Shown: one piece after another, positions 1 through 7,456 of the stretch
Layout of the letters: each line of letters starts with the position of its first letter
How positions within the stretch are numbered: the first letter of the stretch is position 1
Source of the DNA: Oscillospiraceae bacterium
GTDB lineage: Bacteria > Bacillota > Clostridia > Oscillospirales > Ruminococcaceae
Length of the DNA stretch: 21,883 bases
Reading direction: 5' to 3'
NCBI GenBank assembly: GCA_014796735.1
Contig: JAAVIG010000006.1
Location: forward strand, 1-21,883
The notes under the pieces: generated by a model
Database searches by the model: none
What the model saw: only the letters and a program-made list of their open reading frames with translations
What the model was told of the DNA's origin: nothing
Program-made: the position numbers and the translations under genes

Positions 1-86
1 GACGAGTATGTTTTATTGAGTTTTTACAGCCACGATTAAATTTTTTATACTGCCATAAATAAGACATACAGATGTCACATTAAAAA

Positions 87-95
87 TGCTATAAT
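87..95 (+). promoter_or_regulatory. Extended -10 promoter for the first gene cluster
   Basis: TATAAT at 90-95 is preceded by TG and one base (87-89), which is the extended -10 arrangement. No good -35 box sits 17 bp upstream, so recognition would rest on the extended -10. It lies about 40 bp ahead of the first ATG and is the only good SigA-like match there. Confidence 0.55.
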
Positions 96-136
96 GTTGG
101 CATAAAAAAATACGTTAACAGAAAGGCAGTAACAAA

Positions 137-592
137 ATGGACTATGAAATTATTACACTAAAGGAAAAAACTATGGCGGGACTTTCCGCACGCACAAACA
201 ATTCCTCCCCCGATATGGGACAAGTCATAGGCGGGATTTGGCAGAAATTTTACTCCCCCGACTTTTACCCCTTGATAGGAAACAAAGCAAGCGATAAAGC
301 CTATGGGATATATACCGATTACGCGGTGGACGAAAAAGGAGATTACACGGTCGTTGTTGCCTATGAAGTAACCGACACCGCCAAGCTTCCCGAAGGCGCG
401 GAGGTGAGAAAGATACCTGCGGGCAAGTATGCCAAGTTCATTGTAAAGGGAAATCAGGTGACGGCCGTTCAGCAATTCTGGCAGGAGCTTTGGAAAATGG
501 AGCTGAACCGTGCTTTTGTCTGCGATTTTGAGGAGTATCAGAACAGCGATCCCGAAAACGCGGAGATACATATTTATATTGGGTTGAAGTAA
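137..592 (+). CDS. GyrI-like / AraC-type effector-binding domain protein
   Basis: A 151-residue protein that appears to be a stand-alone effector-binding domain of the GyrI/AraC_E_bind superfamily (integron Cass2-like branch). Features typical of the fold are the opening strand IITLKEKTMAGLSART, the tryptophan-containing helix (IGGIWQKFY), the central GIYTDY strand, the VRKIPAGKYAKF strand and the terminal acidic segment ending in EIHIYIGLK. Such domains bind small, often cationic or aromatic, compounds; this one has no DNA-binding domain, so it may bind a ligand alone or act as a sequestering protein. A GAAAGG ribosome binding site at 121-126 precedes the ATG. It is the first of five same-direction genes, and a second GyrI-like protein closes the group. 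The family is fairly sure; the ligand is unknown. Confidence 0.8.
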   Translation: MDYEIITLKEKTMAGLSARTNNSSPDMGQVIGGIWQKFYSPDFYPLIGNKASDKAYGIYTDYAVDEKGDYTVVVAYEVTDTAKLPEGAEVRKIPAGKYAKFIVKGNQVTAVQQFWQELWKMELNRAFVCDFEEYQNSDPENAEIHIYIGLK

Positions 593-642
593 CGGCGGTA
601 AGTTATATGTGGCTTATATTTTAAAATAAAGGAGAGGCACAT

Positions 643-1533
643 ATGAAGTTTGATTTCGATAAAATAACTCCTTGCGGAGGAAACTGTTCAGATTGCAAAT
701 ATTTTATGAACAGCGAGTGCAAAGGCTGTTTGACTACGAGCGGAAAATGTGTTAAAATGTGGGAAAACGGCTGTGTGATATACGATTGCTGTCAAAAGCA
801 CAATGCTAAATTCTGCGGCTTATGCGGTGAATTTCCCTGCGGGGATTTTTTCAGAATTACCGAATGGGGTGACAAGGACGCGCTCCGGCATCATAGGGAA
901 GCGGCGGAAAAGTACAGAGAAAGGATAAACGGTACAATGAATGTTTACGAAAGCTGTCCGAAATTTGAAAACGGTGATTTTCTTATTCGCCGTACCGAAA
1001 AAAGCGACAGAGACGATCTGCTTAAGGTGTATTCGGATATAAAAGCAGTTCCCTTTTTTAACGGCGACAACTGTCACGGCGACGATTTTCACTACACCAC
1101 TTCGGAACGAATGGAGCAGGCTTTGGATTTCTGGGAGCAATCCTACCGCGGCGGGTGGTTCGTTCGCTTTTCCGTAATCAATAAGGCGGATAATACCGTC
1201 GTGGGTACGGTGGAGCTTTTTAATCGCGGTGTCACCGAGGATTTTTACAGCGGGTACGGCATTTTAAGGCTTGACCTCAGAAGCGACTACGAAAAGGAAA
1301 GCGTGATTTTAAATATACTTTCTCTTATCATTCCTCCCGCTTATGGGCTGTTCGGCTGTGAAAGCATTGCGACAAAGGCGGTTAAAGAAGCTGTGGAAAG
1401 AATTTCCGCTTTGGAAAAATACGGCTTTAAGAAAAATGACAATAAGCTTATCGGTGAGGACGGTACGGAGTATTCGGATTATTTTTCGATCTCACAAGCG
1501 GTTAACGATGGAAGCGGAAAAGTTTTATTATAG
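643..1533 (+). CDS. DUF3795 cysteine-rich domain fused to a GNAT-like acetyltransferase domain
   Basis: A 296-residue two-domain protein. Residues 1 to about 95 are a DUF3795-type metal-binding domain with twelve cysteines in short-spaced pairs (PCGGNCSDC, CKGC, CGLCGEFPC), consistent with zinc binding. From about residue 108 (DFLIRRTEKSDRDDLLKVYS) the sequence reads as a Gcn5-related N-acetyltransferase: the opening strand-helix, a substrate region, and a central VVGTVELF strand. It ends with a helix and KYGFKK, a typical GNAT last motif. The usual pyrophosphate-binding Q/RxxGxG/A motif is not obvious (GYGILRLDL occupies the place), so activity is uncertain. AAAGGAGA upstream sets the ATG at 643. 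The downstream gene starts 13 bases after the stop. Substrate unknown. Confidence 0.72.
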   Translation: MKFDFDKITPCGGNCSDCKYFMNSECKGCLTTSGKCVKMWENGCVIYDCCQKHNAKFCGLCGEFPCGDFFRITEWGDKDALRHHREAAEKYRERINGTMNVYESCPKFENGDFLIRRTEKSDRDDLLKVYSDIKAVPFFNGDNCHGDDFHYTTSERMEQALDFWEQSYRGGWFVRFSVINKADNTVVGTVELFNRGVTEDFYSGYGILRLDLRSDYEKESVILNILSLIIPPAYGLFGCESIATKAVKEAVERISALEKYGFKKNDNKLIGEDGTEYSDYFSISQAVNDGSGKVLL

Positions 1534-1546
1534 GAGGAATATAGAC

Positions 1547-1969
1547 ATGCAAATTGTACCAACTTTAAACTTTGGCGGAAACTGCCGTGAGGCAATCCAT
1601 ATGTACGAAAAGGCGTTTGGCGGACAAGTCACCTGTATGATCACATATCGAGAAGCTGATGATCCGCAATATAATATGTTGCTCAAAGATGATCAGCGAG
1701 ATTATATTTATCACTCGGAGCTTTTGATCGGAGGGCAAAGGATTATTATGAGCGACCACGTAGATATTGAGTTCAAAACCTGTTACTCAAATTTTCTCAC
1801 TATCATGTGCGATGTGAAGGAAGATGTTCAAAGAGCGTATGAAATTATGAAAGATGGGAGTAAAACCATATATCCTATGGAAGCCACCCCTTATAGCTCA
1901 TGCAGAGTTGTTTTCGTAGATAAGTTCGGTATCCGCTGGGGAATTATGACAGAGCAGACTGAAAGGTGA
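1547..1969 (+). CDS. VOC / PhnB-like glyoxalase-superfamily protein
   Basis: A 140-residue protein of the vicinal-oxygen-chelate fold, PhnB-like branch. It opens with QIVPTLNFGGNCREAIHMYEKAFGG, the usual first beta-alpha unit, and ends with the conserved VVFVDKFGIRWGI strand pair (compare D-x-FG-x-x-W in PhnB-like proteins). The open frame extends upstream to 1343, but the true start is the ATG at 1547: an AGGAGG box at 1532-1537 lies directly before it and the upstream extension would overlap the preceding gene. VOC members include glyoxalases, dioxygenases and antibiotic-resistance proteins; PhnB-like members mostly have no proven substrate. Together with the GyrI-like and GNAT-like neighbours the cluster suggests small-molecule handling, which is inference. 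Confidence 0.82.
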   Translation: MQIVPTLNFGGNCREAIHMYEKAFGGQVTCMITYREADDPQYNMLLKDDQRDYIYHSELLIGGQRIIMSDHVDIEFKTCYSNFLTIMCDVKEDVQRAYEIMKDGSKTIYPMEATPYSSCRVVFVDKFGIRWGIMTEQTER

Positions 1970-1978
1970 AGGTATACT

Positions 1979-2524
1979 ATGGGTAAAAATGATAATGCAC
2001 ATTCTCTTCGATTGACAGATAGCTTGAATAGAAATGCGGGACATGATACAGCTGTAGAATTTGAGGAAAAATATCCGTTATCCAAAAGCGCGAATATCGA
2101 AAAGAAATACGAATGGGCAAAAGCCGCATGTCAATATCTTGAAGAACACTTTGACACGGATACAATTATCGGGATCAGGAAGGATTGCAGATGTAATGAC
2201 GGAAAATCAAATGCCGACAAGCTTCTGAAATATCTTAATAAGGCGGACAGCATAGAAGAGTTCGTAAACGAATTTAACCGGAATGAAACATTTGCTTTTA
2301 TTGAGTATATTTCCGATAACAAAATTTTATTTTGCTATCCCGAATGTTATTGCGGCTGTGTAAAAAGAGTTCCGAAGGAGTTGTCAAAAACATGGTGCTA
2401 TTGTACATTAGGCAATGCAGAAGGGATTTTCAGCAAAGTATTCAAAAAAGATGTAAAGGTTACATTGCTTGAAAGCATAAAGTCCGGCGGGGATAAGTGC
2501 GTGATCGAAGTAGAATGGAGGTAA
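1979..2524 (+). CDS. Cysteine-rich conserved protein (possibly DUF6144 family)
   Basis: A 181-residue soluble protein without signal peptide or membrane segment. It carries a CRC pair around residues 66-68 and a second cysteine group (YPECYCGCVKR, then WCYCTLG) in its second half. Spacing suggests metal or Fe-S binding or an oxidised cluster. The layout (helical N-terminal half, then CYCGCVK...WCYCTLGN and a final strand ending IEVEW) resembles a clostridial family I associate with DUF6144, from memory only. It begins 9 bases after the VOC gene and ends one base before the next ATG, so it is almost certainly co-translated with both. No biochemical function can be assigned. Confidence 0.6.
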   Translation: MGKNDNAHSLRLTDSLNRNAGHDTAVEFEEKYPLSKSANIEKKYEWAKAACQYLEEHFDTDTIIGIRKDCRCNDGKSNADKLLKYLNKADSIEEFVNEFNRNETFAFIEYISDNKILFCYPECYCGCVKRVPKELSKTWCYCTLGNAEGIFSKVFKKDVKVTLLESIKSGGDKCVIEVEWR

Positions 2525-2525
2525 A

Positions 2526-3167
2526 ATGGAAAAGCTTGATTATAAAAAGGAGTACAAGGATCTATATCAACCGAAAAAAGTCCCTTCAATTATCGAAGTA
2601 CCCGAAATGATCTTTATAGCGGTGGAGGGAAAGGGTGATCCCAACGGCTCTGCCGAATACCAAGCGGCAATGGAAATGCTTTACGGCTTGTCGTTTACCA
2701 TAAAGATGTCGAAGATGAACAACACGCAGCCCGAAGGGTATTTTGAATACACGGTACCACCGCCGGAGGGCTTGTGGTACTGCGACGATGTTTCCTTTGA
2801 CGGACTGAATGTTACTGATAAGGATAAATTTAAATGGGTCTCTTTGATACGCCAGCCCGAATTTGTTACCGAGGAGGTCTTTCAATGGGCAAGGGCGGCG
2901 CTTTCCGCAAAAAAACCGCAGCTTGATCTTGAAAAGGCAAGGTTAATAAAGTACACCGAGGGACTTTGTGTTCAGATAATGCATATTGGTTCTTACGATA
3001 ATGAAAGCGAAAGCATTTTAAAGATGAAAGCATATGCGGGGGAGAACGGGTATAGAGAGGATTTTTCGGAGGACAGACGGCATCATGAGATCTATTTGTC
3101 AGACCCGAGAAGATGTGCGGAGGAAAGGCTGAAGACGGTCATCAGGCACCCGATAGCGAAAATATAA
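2526..3167 (+). CDS. GyrI-like small-molecule-binding domain protein
   Basis: A 213-residue member of the larger clostridial type of GyrI-like proteins. Diagnostic stretches include IIEVPEMIFIAVEGKGDPN near the start, YGLSFTIKMSKM, the PEGYFEYTVPPPEGLWYCDD ligand-pocket segment, and a C-terminal part with HEIYLSDPRR. These proteins have a pseudo-dimeric SOUL/GyrI fold and bind hydrophobic or cationic compounds; some hydrolyse cyclopropanoid cyanohydrazides in vitro. The gene starts one base after the previous stop, and its ribosome binding site (GGAGG) lies inside the end of that gene, indicating translational coupling. It closes the five-gene group and is followed by an intrinsic terminator. 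Family call is strong; substrate unknown. Confidence 0.85.
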   Translation: MEKLDYKKEYKDLYQPKKVPSIIEVPEMIFIAVEGKGDPNGSAEYQAAMEMLYGLSFTIKMSKMNNTQPEGYFEYTVPPPEGLWYCDDVSFDGLNVTDKDKFKWVSLIRQPEFVTEEVFQWARAALSAKKPQLDLEKARLIKYTEGLCVQIMHIGSYDNESESILKMKAYAGENGYREDFSEDRRHHEIYLSDPRRCAEERLKTVIRHPIAKI

Positions 3168-3197
3168 TAAAAAATTTAACAGCATAAAGATCAAAAT

Positions 3198-3235
3198 AAA
3201 AAAACGCCTGTCGGAAAATTCGGCAGACGTTTTTT
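3198..3235. terminator. Bidirectional intrinsic terminator after the five-gene cluster
   Basis: An A-run and ACGCCTGTCG on the left pair with CGGCAGACGT and a T-run on the right (one C-A mismatch, one G-U pair). The A and T tracts make it usable in both directions. It lies about 30 bases after the stop of the second GyrI-like gene. Confidence 0.85.
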
Positions 3236-3285
3236 GTAAGCAGCTTGTTATGCGGGTTTATAAATTATACCGTTTTAGTATACTT

Positions 3286-3324
3286 TTGTTACCGAATTGT
3301 AAACGAATTGTAACCGTTTTGTAA
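3286..3324 (+). promoter_or_regulatory. Four 11-bp-spaced direct repeats (OmpR/PhoB-type operator)
   Basis: The half-site TTGT starts at 3286, 3297, 3308 and 3319, exactly 11 bp apart, with the wider pattern TTGTnACCGAA. In reverse complement the units read TTACAA or TAACAA, close to the TT(A/T/C)ACA units of PhoP boxes. The array runs straight into the -35 position of the promoter at 3325-3352. Regular 11-bp direct repeats are the hallmark of tandem binding by winged-helix response regulators. Confidence 0.6.
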
Positions 3325-3352
3325 TTGTATTTTTTGCGTTTTCATGTATAAT
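3325..3352 (+). promoter_or_regulatory. Promoter next to the 11-bp repeat array
   Basis: A consensus TATAAT at 3347-3352 follows a poor -35 (TTGTAT, 3325-3330) with a 16-bp spacer. A weak -35 next to an activator array is typical of activated promoters. The leader to the ATG at 3559 is about 200 bases and contains a second TATAAT at 3466-3471 without a good -35, and a small hairpin near 3416-3435. Confidence 0.55.
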
Positions 3353-3558
3353 TTTAATCAGAGAGAAATTTAAAAAATCAAAACCGAAAAATAAAAAAAT
3401 TTCGCTCAGCTCAAAACGGAAAGGAAAAATTTTCCGATTGATTTATATTTGTCAGGGCATGTACATATAATATAAACAAGCGGACAAAACGGACAGTCGG
3501 GTGCCGCGTGAGAAGAAGCCGCTTGTCGGCAGCCTCATAAGGGGAAAGGACGGGGAAA

Positions 3559-3978
3559 ATGAAAAGAACTGTTTTCGGTGTAATGCTTATGGTTTTCGGC
3601 GCGGTAATGTTTATAACCGCCACCACGTTATTTGCGGTATCGGCGCAGAGCAGCGACGAATATGTTTCCGAGACCGCGGCTTTGACGCAGAGCCGTGAGC
3701 CGGTGGAAAACAAGGTGTACACGGGCGAATATTATTTAAACGGCGACACGGAAAAAGAAAGCATCTCCGTTTCGGACAGCAGCCTTACATTTGCCGACGG
3801 TACAGTCAGGGACTATACCCTGAGCGTATGGAAAAATATGCCCGAGACCGACGAGCAAAGCGGATATATTACCTATGTAGATTACTGCTTCCTTAAAATG
3901 GGCGGCGATAAGGTAAGCTACGATCCCGCGGAAAAAGAGATCGTTTTCGGAGATATGGTGTACAGACTGGTTGGATAA
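3559..3978 (+). CDS. Small exported or membrane-anchored protein, unknown function
   Basis: A 139-residue protein not recognised as a known family. Residues 4-28 (VFGVMLMVFGAVMFITATTL onward) form one hydrophobic segment after MKR, either a signal peptide with a possible cleavage after VSA or an anchor. The remaining 110 residues are polar and acidic with short alternating strands and repeated tyrosines (VYTGEYYLNGD, DYTLSVW, YVDYCFLKMGGDKVSYDP), suggesting a small extracytoplasmic beta domain. A purine-rich GGAAAGGA stretch precedes the ATG. It is monocistronic: a terminator follows within 90 bases. The upstream repeat array suggests control by a two-component regulator, and therefore an envelope or stress role. 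That role is inference. Confidence 0.7.
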   Translation: MKRTVFGVMLMVFGAVMFITATTLFAVSAQSSDEYVSETAALTQSREPVENKVYTGEYYLNGDTEKESISVSDSSLTFADGTVRDYTLSVWKNMPETDEQSGYITYVDYCFLKMGGDKVSYDPAEKEIVFGDMVYRLVG

Positions 3979-4041
3979 GGTGGCAGTAACCCAAATTAAA
4001 TGACAAAAAATGAGAAAATAACAAAGAGTGAAGTAACAGAT

Positions 4042-4065
4042 ACTCCTCCAATAAACGGAGTTTTA
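4042..4065 (+). terminator. Weak hairpin after the small exported protein
   Basis: ACTCC at 4042-4046 pairs with GGAGT at 4057-4061, followed by a T-rich run. The stem is only 5 bp, so it is a weak terminator; a much stronger one lies at 4103. Confidence 0.4.
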
Positions 4066-4102
4066 TATATAAAATAAAACTTTCAGCAAAACAAAAAAAG
4101 CA

Positions 4103-4180
4103 CAAAGAGTACGCAGATCGCTTTTCCGAAACGCCAACCTTATCGGAAAGCAGCTGCGTATTCTTTGTTTTTGTTTTTTT
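4103..4180 (+). terminator. Strong intrinsic terminator upstream of citrate synthase
   Basis: A 14-bp outer stem, CAAAGAGTACGCAG (4103-4116) with CTGCGTATTCTTTG (4154-4167), has only one G-U pair. An inner stem (CTTTTCCGA with TCGGAAAG) extends it. A long U-rich tail runs 4168-4180. The tail runs directly into the -35 box of the next promoter, so terminator and promoter share bases. Confidence 0.85.
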
Positions 4181-4228
4181 GACAAATCTGCTTTTTTATG
4201 TTATACTGATAAAGTAATATGCTATAAT
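4179..4228 (+). promoter_or_regulatory. Tandem SigA-type promoters for citrate synthase
   Basis: The first promoter is TTGACA (4179-4184), 17 bp, TATACT (4202-4207), with a TG one base upstream of the -10. A second extended -10, TGC-TATAAT at 4220-4228, lies about 20 bp downstream without a clear -35. The leader is about 130-155 bases long. Confidence 0.8.
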
Positions 4229-4364
4229 GAAGAAAAATACACCTCAAAAAGCATATTAAAAGAAAATGTGAATAACAGAGGACGAAAAATCGGAATGGAG
4301 CAGAAGGCTGTGCAAAAAATATACGTTTTTTACAGCCGAGATTTGAAAGGAACGGGTATTTTTA

Positions 4365-5732
4365 ATGAACAACATCTACAACAACGAGCTGCAGACGAGA
4401 ATCGACATGATGACTGATGTTTGCGTAAACAACAGTCAGATCGATCCGGAGCTTTACGGGAAGTACGAGGTAAAAAGGGGACTTCGCGACCTTAACGGAA
4501 AGGGCGTATTGACGGGGCTTACCGATATATCCGATATAAGAGCCACAAAGATGGTGGACGGTGTTTCCGTTCCCTGTGAGGGACGCTTGTTTTACAGAGG
4601 GATCGACGTAAAAAATATTATAAAGGGATTTATTGACGAAAAACGCTTTGGCTTTGAAGAGGTGACTTATCTGCTGATCTTCGGCAAGCTTCCGACAGAG
4701 AGGGAGCTGAAGGACTTCAGGGACGTTTTAAACGAGTTAATGACATTGCCCACCAACTTTATACGCGACGTTATCATGAAAGGCCCCAGCGACGACATGA
4801 TGAACAGCCTCGCAAGAAGCGTTCTTACACTGCACAGCTACGACGACAATCCCAATGACACGAGCCTGCCTAATGTTTTAAGACAGTGCCTTAAGCTGAT
4901 AGCCGTATTCCCCATGCTGTCGGTTTACGGCTATCAGGCGTACAACTTTTATATAGAAAAGCAAAGCTTATTTATTCACCAGCCAAATCCCGCTCTTTCC
5001 ACGGCGGAAAATATCCTGCATCTGCTGCGACCCGACAGCAGCTACACCGAGCTTGAAGCTCATGTTCTGGATATAGCCTTAGTGCTTCACGCGGAGCACG
5101 GCGGCGGAAACAATTCCACCTTTACCACTCACGTCGTTACCAGCTCGGGTACCGATACATATTCCGCCATTGCGGCGGCTCTGTGTTCGTTGAAGGGCCC
5201 AAAGCACGGCGGCGCAAATCTTAAGGTAATGAAAATGTTTGACGATCTCAAGCGGGAGATAAGGGACTGGAAGGACGACGAGGCGGTAAGTGCGTATCTC
5301 GAAGCGCTGCTGGACAAAAGAGCTTTTGACAACGCGGGTCTTATTTACGGTATGGGTCATGCGGTGTACTCCATTTCCGATCCCCGTGCGGAGGTGTTCA
5401 GAGGGTATGTTGAACAGCTTTCCAAAGAAAAGGGCTTGGAGGAGGAATACAATCTTTACGCAAAGGTCGCGGAACTTGCTCCCAAGATAATATCGAGCCG
5501 CAAGAAGATATATAAGGGCGTAAGCCCCAATGTGGACTTTTTCAGCGGCTTTGCTTACAGTATGTTAGGTCTGCCGCTGGAGCTGTACACCCCTATTTTT
5601 GCCGTGTCGAGAATAAGCGGCTGGAGCGCTCACAGAATGGAGGAGCTTATCAACGCGGGTAAGATAATACGTCCCGCTTATAAGAGCATAAGCGAAGATA
5701 CGGATTATATCAGGCTGGCGGACAGAAAGTAA
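4365..5732 (+). CDS. gltA: Citrate synthase
   Basis: A 455-residue citrate synthase (acetyl-CoA + oxaloacetate + water to citrate + CoA), a cytoplasmic enzyme and entry point to glutamate synthesis in anaerobes with a partial TCA cycle. The three catalytic residues are visible: His245 in HAEHGGGNNSTF, His332 in GMGHAVY and Asp391 in NVDFFSG. The CoA/oxaloacetate segments GPKHGGAN and RISGWSAH are also intact. The N-terminal extension (about residues 1-60) and overall length match the clostridial branch; 2-methylcitrate synthases share these motifs, so substrate preference is not absolutely fixed. GAAAGGAACG precedes the ATG. No aconitase or isocitrate dehydrogenase gene lies nearby, and the next gene follows after 23 bases. 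Confidence 0.93.
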   Translation: MNNIYNNELQTRIDMMTDVCVNNSQIDPELYGKYEVKRGLRDLNGKGVLTGLTDISDIRATKMVDGVSVPCEGRLFYRGIDVKNIIKGFIDEKRFGFEEVTYLLIFGKLPTERELKDFRDVLNELMTLPTNFIRDVIMKGPSDDMMNSLARSVLTLHSYDDNPNDTSLPNVLRQCLKLIAVFPMLSVYGYQAYNFYIEKQSLFIHQPNPALSTAENILHLLRPDSSYTELEAHVLDIALVLHAEHGGGNNSTFTTHVVTSSGTDTYSAIAAALCSLKGPKHGGANLKVMKMFDDLKREIRDWKDDEAVSAYLEALLDKRAFDNAGLIYGMGHAVYSISDPRAEVFRGYVEQLSKEKGLEEEYNLYAKVAELAPKIISSRKKIYKGVSPNVDFFSGFAYSMLGLPLELYTPIFAVSRISGWSAHRMEELINAGKIIRPAYKSISEDTDYIRLADRK

Positions 5733-5755
5733 TGCGGTAAAAGAAAGAAGCGGTA

Positions 5756-6775
5756 ATGGAAAAGGATATTAAAAAAGAAGATTTTTCAGCAGACAACGCT
5801 TTGGAAAACGAGGGAACGGAAATTATGTCGGAGACCGAGACCGATGCCGGAACGGAAACGGAACCCGTGACAGAAAAAGAAAACGATTTGAAAACCGCAG
5901 CTGAATCAATAGCGGAAACGGAAACTGAATCGGAAACAGAAACGGCAGCCGAAACGCAAACTGCCTCTCCGCCAAAGCCGAAAGCGCCGAAAATGATTTG
6001 TTATATTAAAAAGGCTGTATGGATCATGCTGCTTGCGTTTGAAACGGCGGCGATCGTGATGTTCGTTTCTCAAATGCCTTTGGGAATACGGAATATCGGT
6101 GCGATCTTCGGCTTATGCATGTCGGTTTTCGCACTGCTTGTGACCGCTTTTATAAAAACCGCGGTGAAAATACTGAAATGGCTTTGGAAGAGAAAATCGG
6201 GAAAGACGGTAACGATCGTGTTTTTTTCCGTTTTCGGACTGCTCACCGTTTACGCCGTCCTGCTGTCCTCGCTTATGATAGGCGAAATTATGAATACTCC
6301 GCACGATCCCGACGCGGTAATAGTGCTGGGGTGCAGAGTACAGAGAAACGGAAAGCCATCGCTTATGTTGGGCAGACGAATTGAAGCCGCCTATGAGTAC
6401 CTTTCGGAAAACGAGAACGTTATCTGTATCGTTTCGGGCGGAAAGGGAGAGGACGAGCCTATTTCCGAGGGGGAGGCCATGAAGGTTGCCCTTGTGGAAA
6501 AAGGGATAGACGAAAGTCGGATATTTGTTGAGGACAAGTCGGAAAACACCAAGGAAAACATCGAGTTTTCGGCAAGGCTGCTTGATGAAATGGGAATGGA
6601 GATAAACGAAGCGGCAATAGTTACCGACGGCTTTCATCTGTACCGCGCAAGCCTTATGGCTAAAGGAACATGGCAAAATACCACCTCGGTGGCGGCCGAT
6701 ACTCCGTGGTGGTTAGTAACAGCGTATTGGTTCCGGGAGTGGTTCGCTTTGTCCTCGCTGTTTGTGTTCGGATAA
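5756..6775 (+). CDS. DUF218 / YdcF-like membrane protein with Glu/Thr-rich N-terminus
   Basis: A 339-residue protein. Residues 25-80 are a low-complexity Glu/Thr tract (repeated ETET), probably disordered and cytosolic. Three hydrophobic segments follow at about 88-110, 115-138 and 148-177. From residue 186 the DUF218 domain is clear: DAVIVLGCRV, SGGKGEDEPISEGEAM, the ENTKENI motif and VTDGFHLYRA. Relatives include SanA, ElyC and YdcF, which act in envelope integrity or bind nucleotide-like ligands; the exact reaction is not settled. Topology would place the domain outside the cell. The start at 5756 has only a weak ribosome binding site (AAGAAG); an internal ATG at 5825 is an alternative. 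It probably shares the citrate synthase transcript. Confidence 0.82.
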   Translation: MEKDIKKEDFSADNALENEGTEIMSETETDAGTETEPVTEKENDLKTAAESIAETETESETETAAETQTASPPKPKAPKMICYIKKAVWIMLLAFETAAIVMFVSQMPLGIRNIGAIFGLCMSVFALLVTAFIKTAVKILKWLWKRKSGKTVTIVFFSVFGLLTVYAVLLSSLMIGEIMNTPHDPDAVIVLGCRVQRNGKPSLMLGRRIEAAYEYLSENENVICIVSGGKGEDEPISEGEAMKVALVEKGIDESRIFVEDKSENTKENIEFSARLLDEMGMEINEAAIVTDGFHLYRASLMAKGTWQNTTSVAADTPWWLVTAYWFREWFALSSLFVFG

Positions 6776-6822
6776 GGTTTTAAAGCTTATCATATATTTA
6801 AGTCATGAAAGGAACGTTAATT

Positions 6823-7302
6823 ATGAAGTACTGTAAAAACTGCGGCGCGGAAAACGGCGATGAAAACAAGTTTTGTTTTAACTGCCGCTGTGAGAGCTTC
6901 GGCGATGTGAAGCTCGTTTCTTCGCCCGCGCCGGATCCCAATATGCAAAATATGCCCAATATGCAGAATATGCAAAACATGCAGGGCATGCCCCGTCCCA
7001 CTATGCCTCCTCCCCCTGTTTATATGCGTCCGCCGGTACCTAAAAAGCCGCTTGGGATCTTTGAGCTGCTTACTATTTTAGGCTTTGTGTGCTCAATAGT
7101 GGGCATGTTCAGCATTTCCATGATACTGCACCCGCTGGGAGCGATAACCTCCATTATCGGATTCGTAAACGGCAATCGTTTTAAGGCTCTGGCTCTTGCG
7201 GGTACCGTTATTTCCATAGTGGGAGGTATAGTTTATACCGTTATTTCACTTTATCATAACGGAGTGTTGCCCGAATGGATCACTTCAGGAGCGTTTCATT
7301 AA
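6823..7302 (+). CDS. Zinc-ribbon protein with two or three membrane segments (DUF4190-like)
   Basis: A 159-residue protein. Residues 1-23 form a zinc ribbon (C4, C7, C18, C21). Residues 40-56 are a Met/Asn/Gln repeat built from NMQ and NMP units, followed by a proline-rich linker (60-76). Residues 78-98, 100-116 and 122-143 are hydrophobic, a DUF4190-like helical hairpin with a glycine-rich last segment. I chose the ATG at 6823 because AAAGGA (6808-6813) is 9 bases upstream; the ATG at 6805 has no ribosome binding site. Such proteins are common in Clostridia, and their role is unknown. It lies 47 bases after the DUF218 gene with no terminator between, so it may be the last gene of that transcript. 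Confidence 0.78.
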   Translation: MKYCKNCGAENGDENKFCFNCRCESFGDVKLVSSPAPDPNMQNMPNMQNMQNMQGMPRPTMPPPPVYMRPPVPKKPLGIFELLTILGFVCSIVGMFSISMILHPLGAITSIIGFVNGNRFKALALAGTVISIVGGIVYTVISLYHNGVLPEWITSGAFH

Positions 7303-7308
7303 GATAAT

Positions 7309-7405
7309 AATACTAATCCCTTTTAAAACTGTGGCATTAGTGTTTCGTGTGCAATCCCATTTTAAACTGTGGGTATTACGTCAGTTTAAAATGGGATTGG
7401 TATAA
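7309..7405. repeat. Palindromic intergenic repeat, copy A (extended form)
   Basis: Left arm TACTAATCCC-TTTTAAAACTG (7311-7331) pairs imperfectly with CAGTTTAAAATGGGATTGGTA (7382-7402). A second copy of the left arm (AATCCCATTTTAAACTGTGG, 7353-7372) lies inside, so this copy has two left arms and one right arm. A shorter copy lies at 17947-18009 in the opposite orientation, and diverged relatives lie at 21772-21883. It may also act as a transcription end for the zinc-ribbon gene. Confidence 0.75.
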
Positions 7406-7456
7406 GGCTTGAAATGCCCTGACTTTTGCCGAAATGAAAATTGTGTGAAAAATTTC

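Noticed and set aside
1343..1546. Upstream extension of the VOC-protein frame
   Set aside because: It overlaps the preceding gene and has no family resemblance; a strong AGGAGG precedes the ATG at 1547.
3411..3722. Reverse-strand 103-codon frame near the small exported protein
   Set aside because: No ribosome binding site, no domain, and it overlaps a better supported forward gene with signal peptide.
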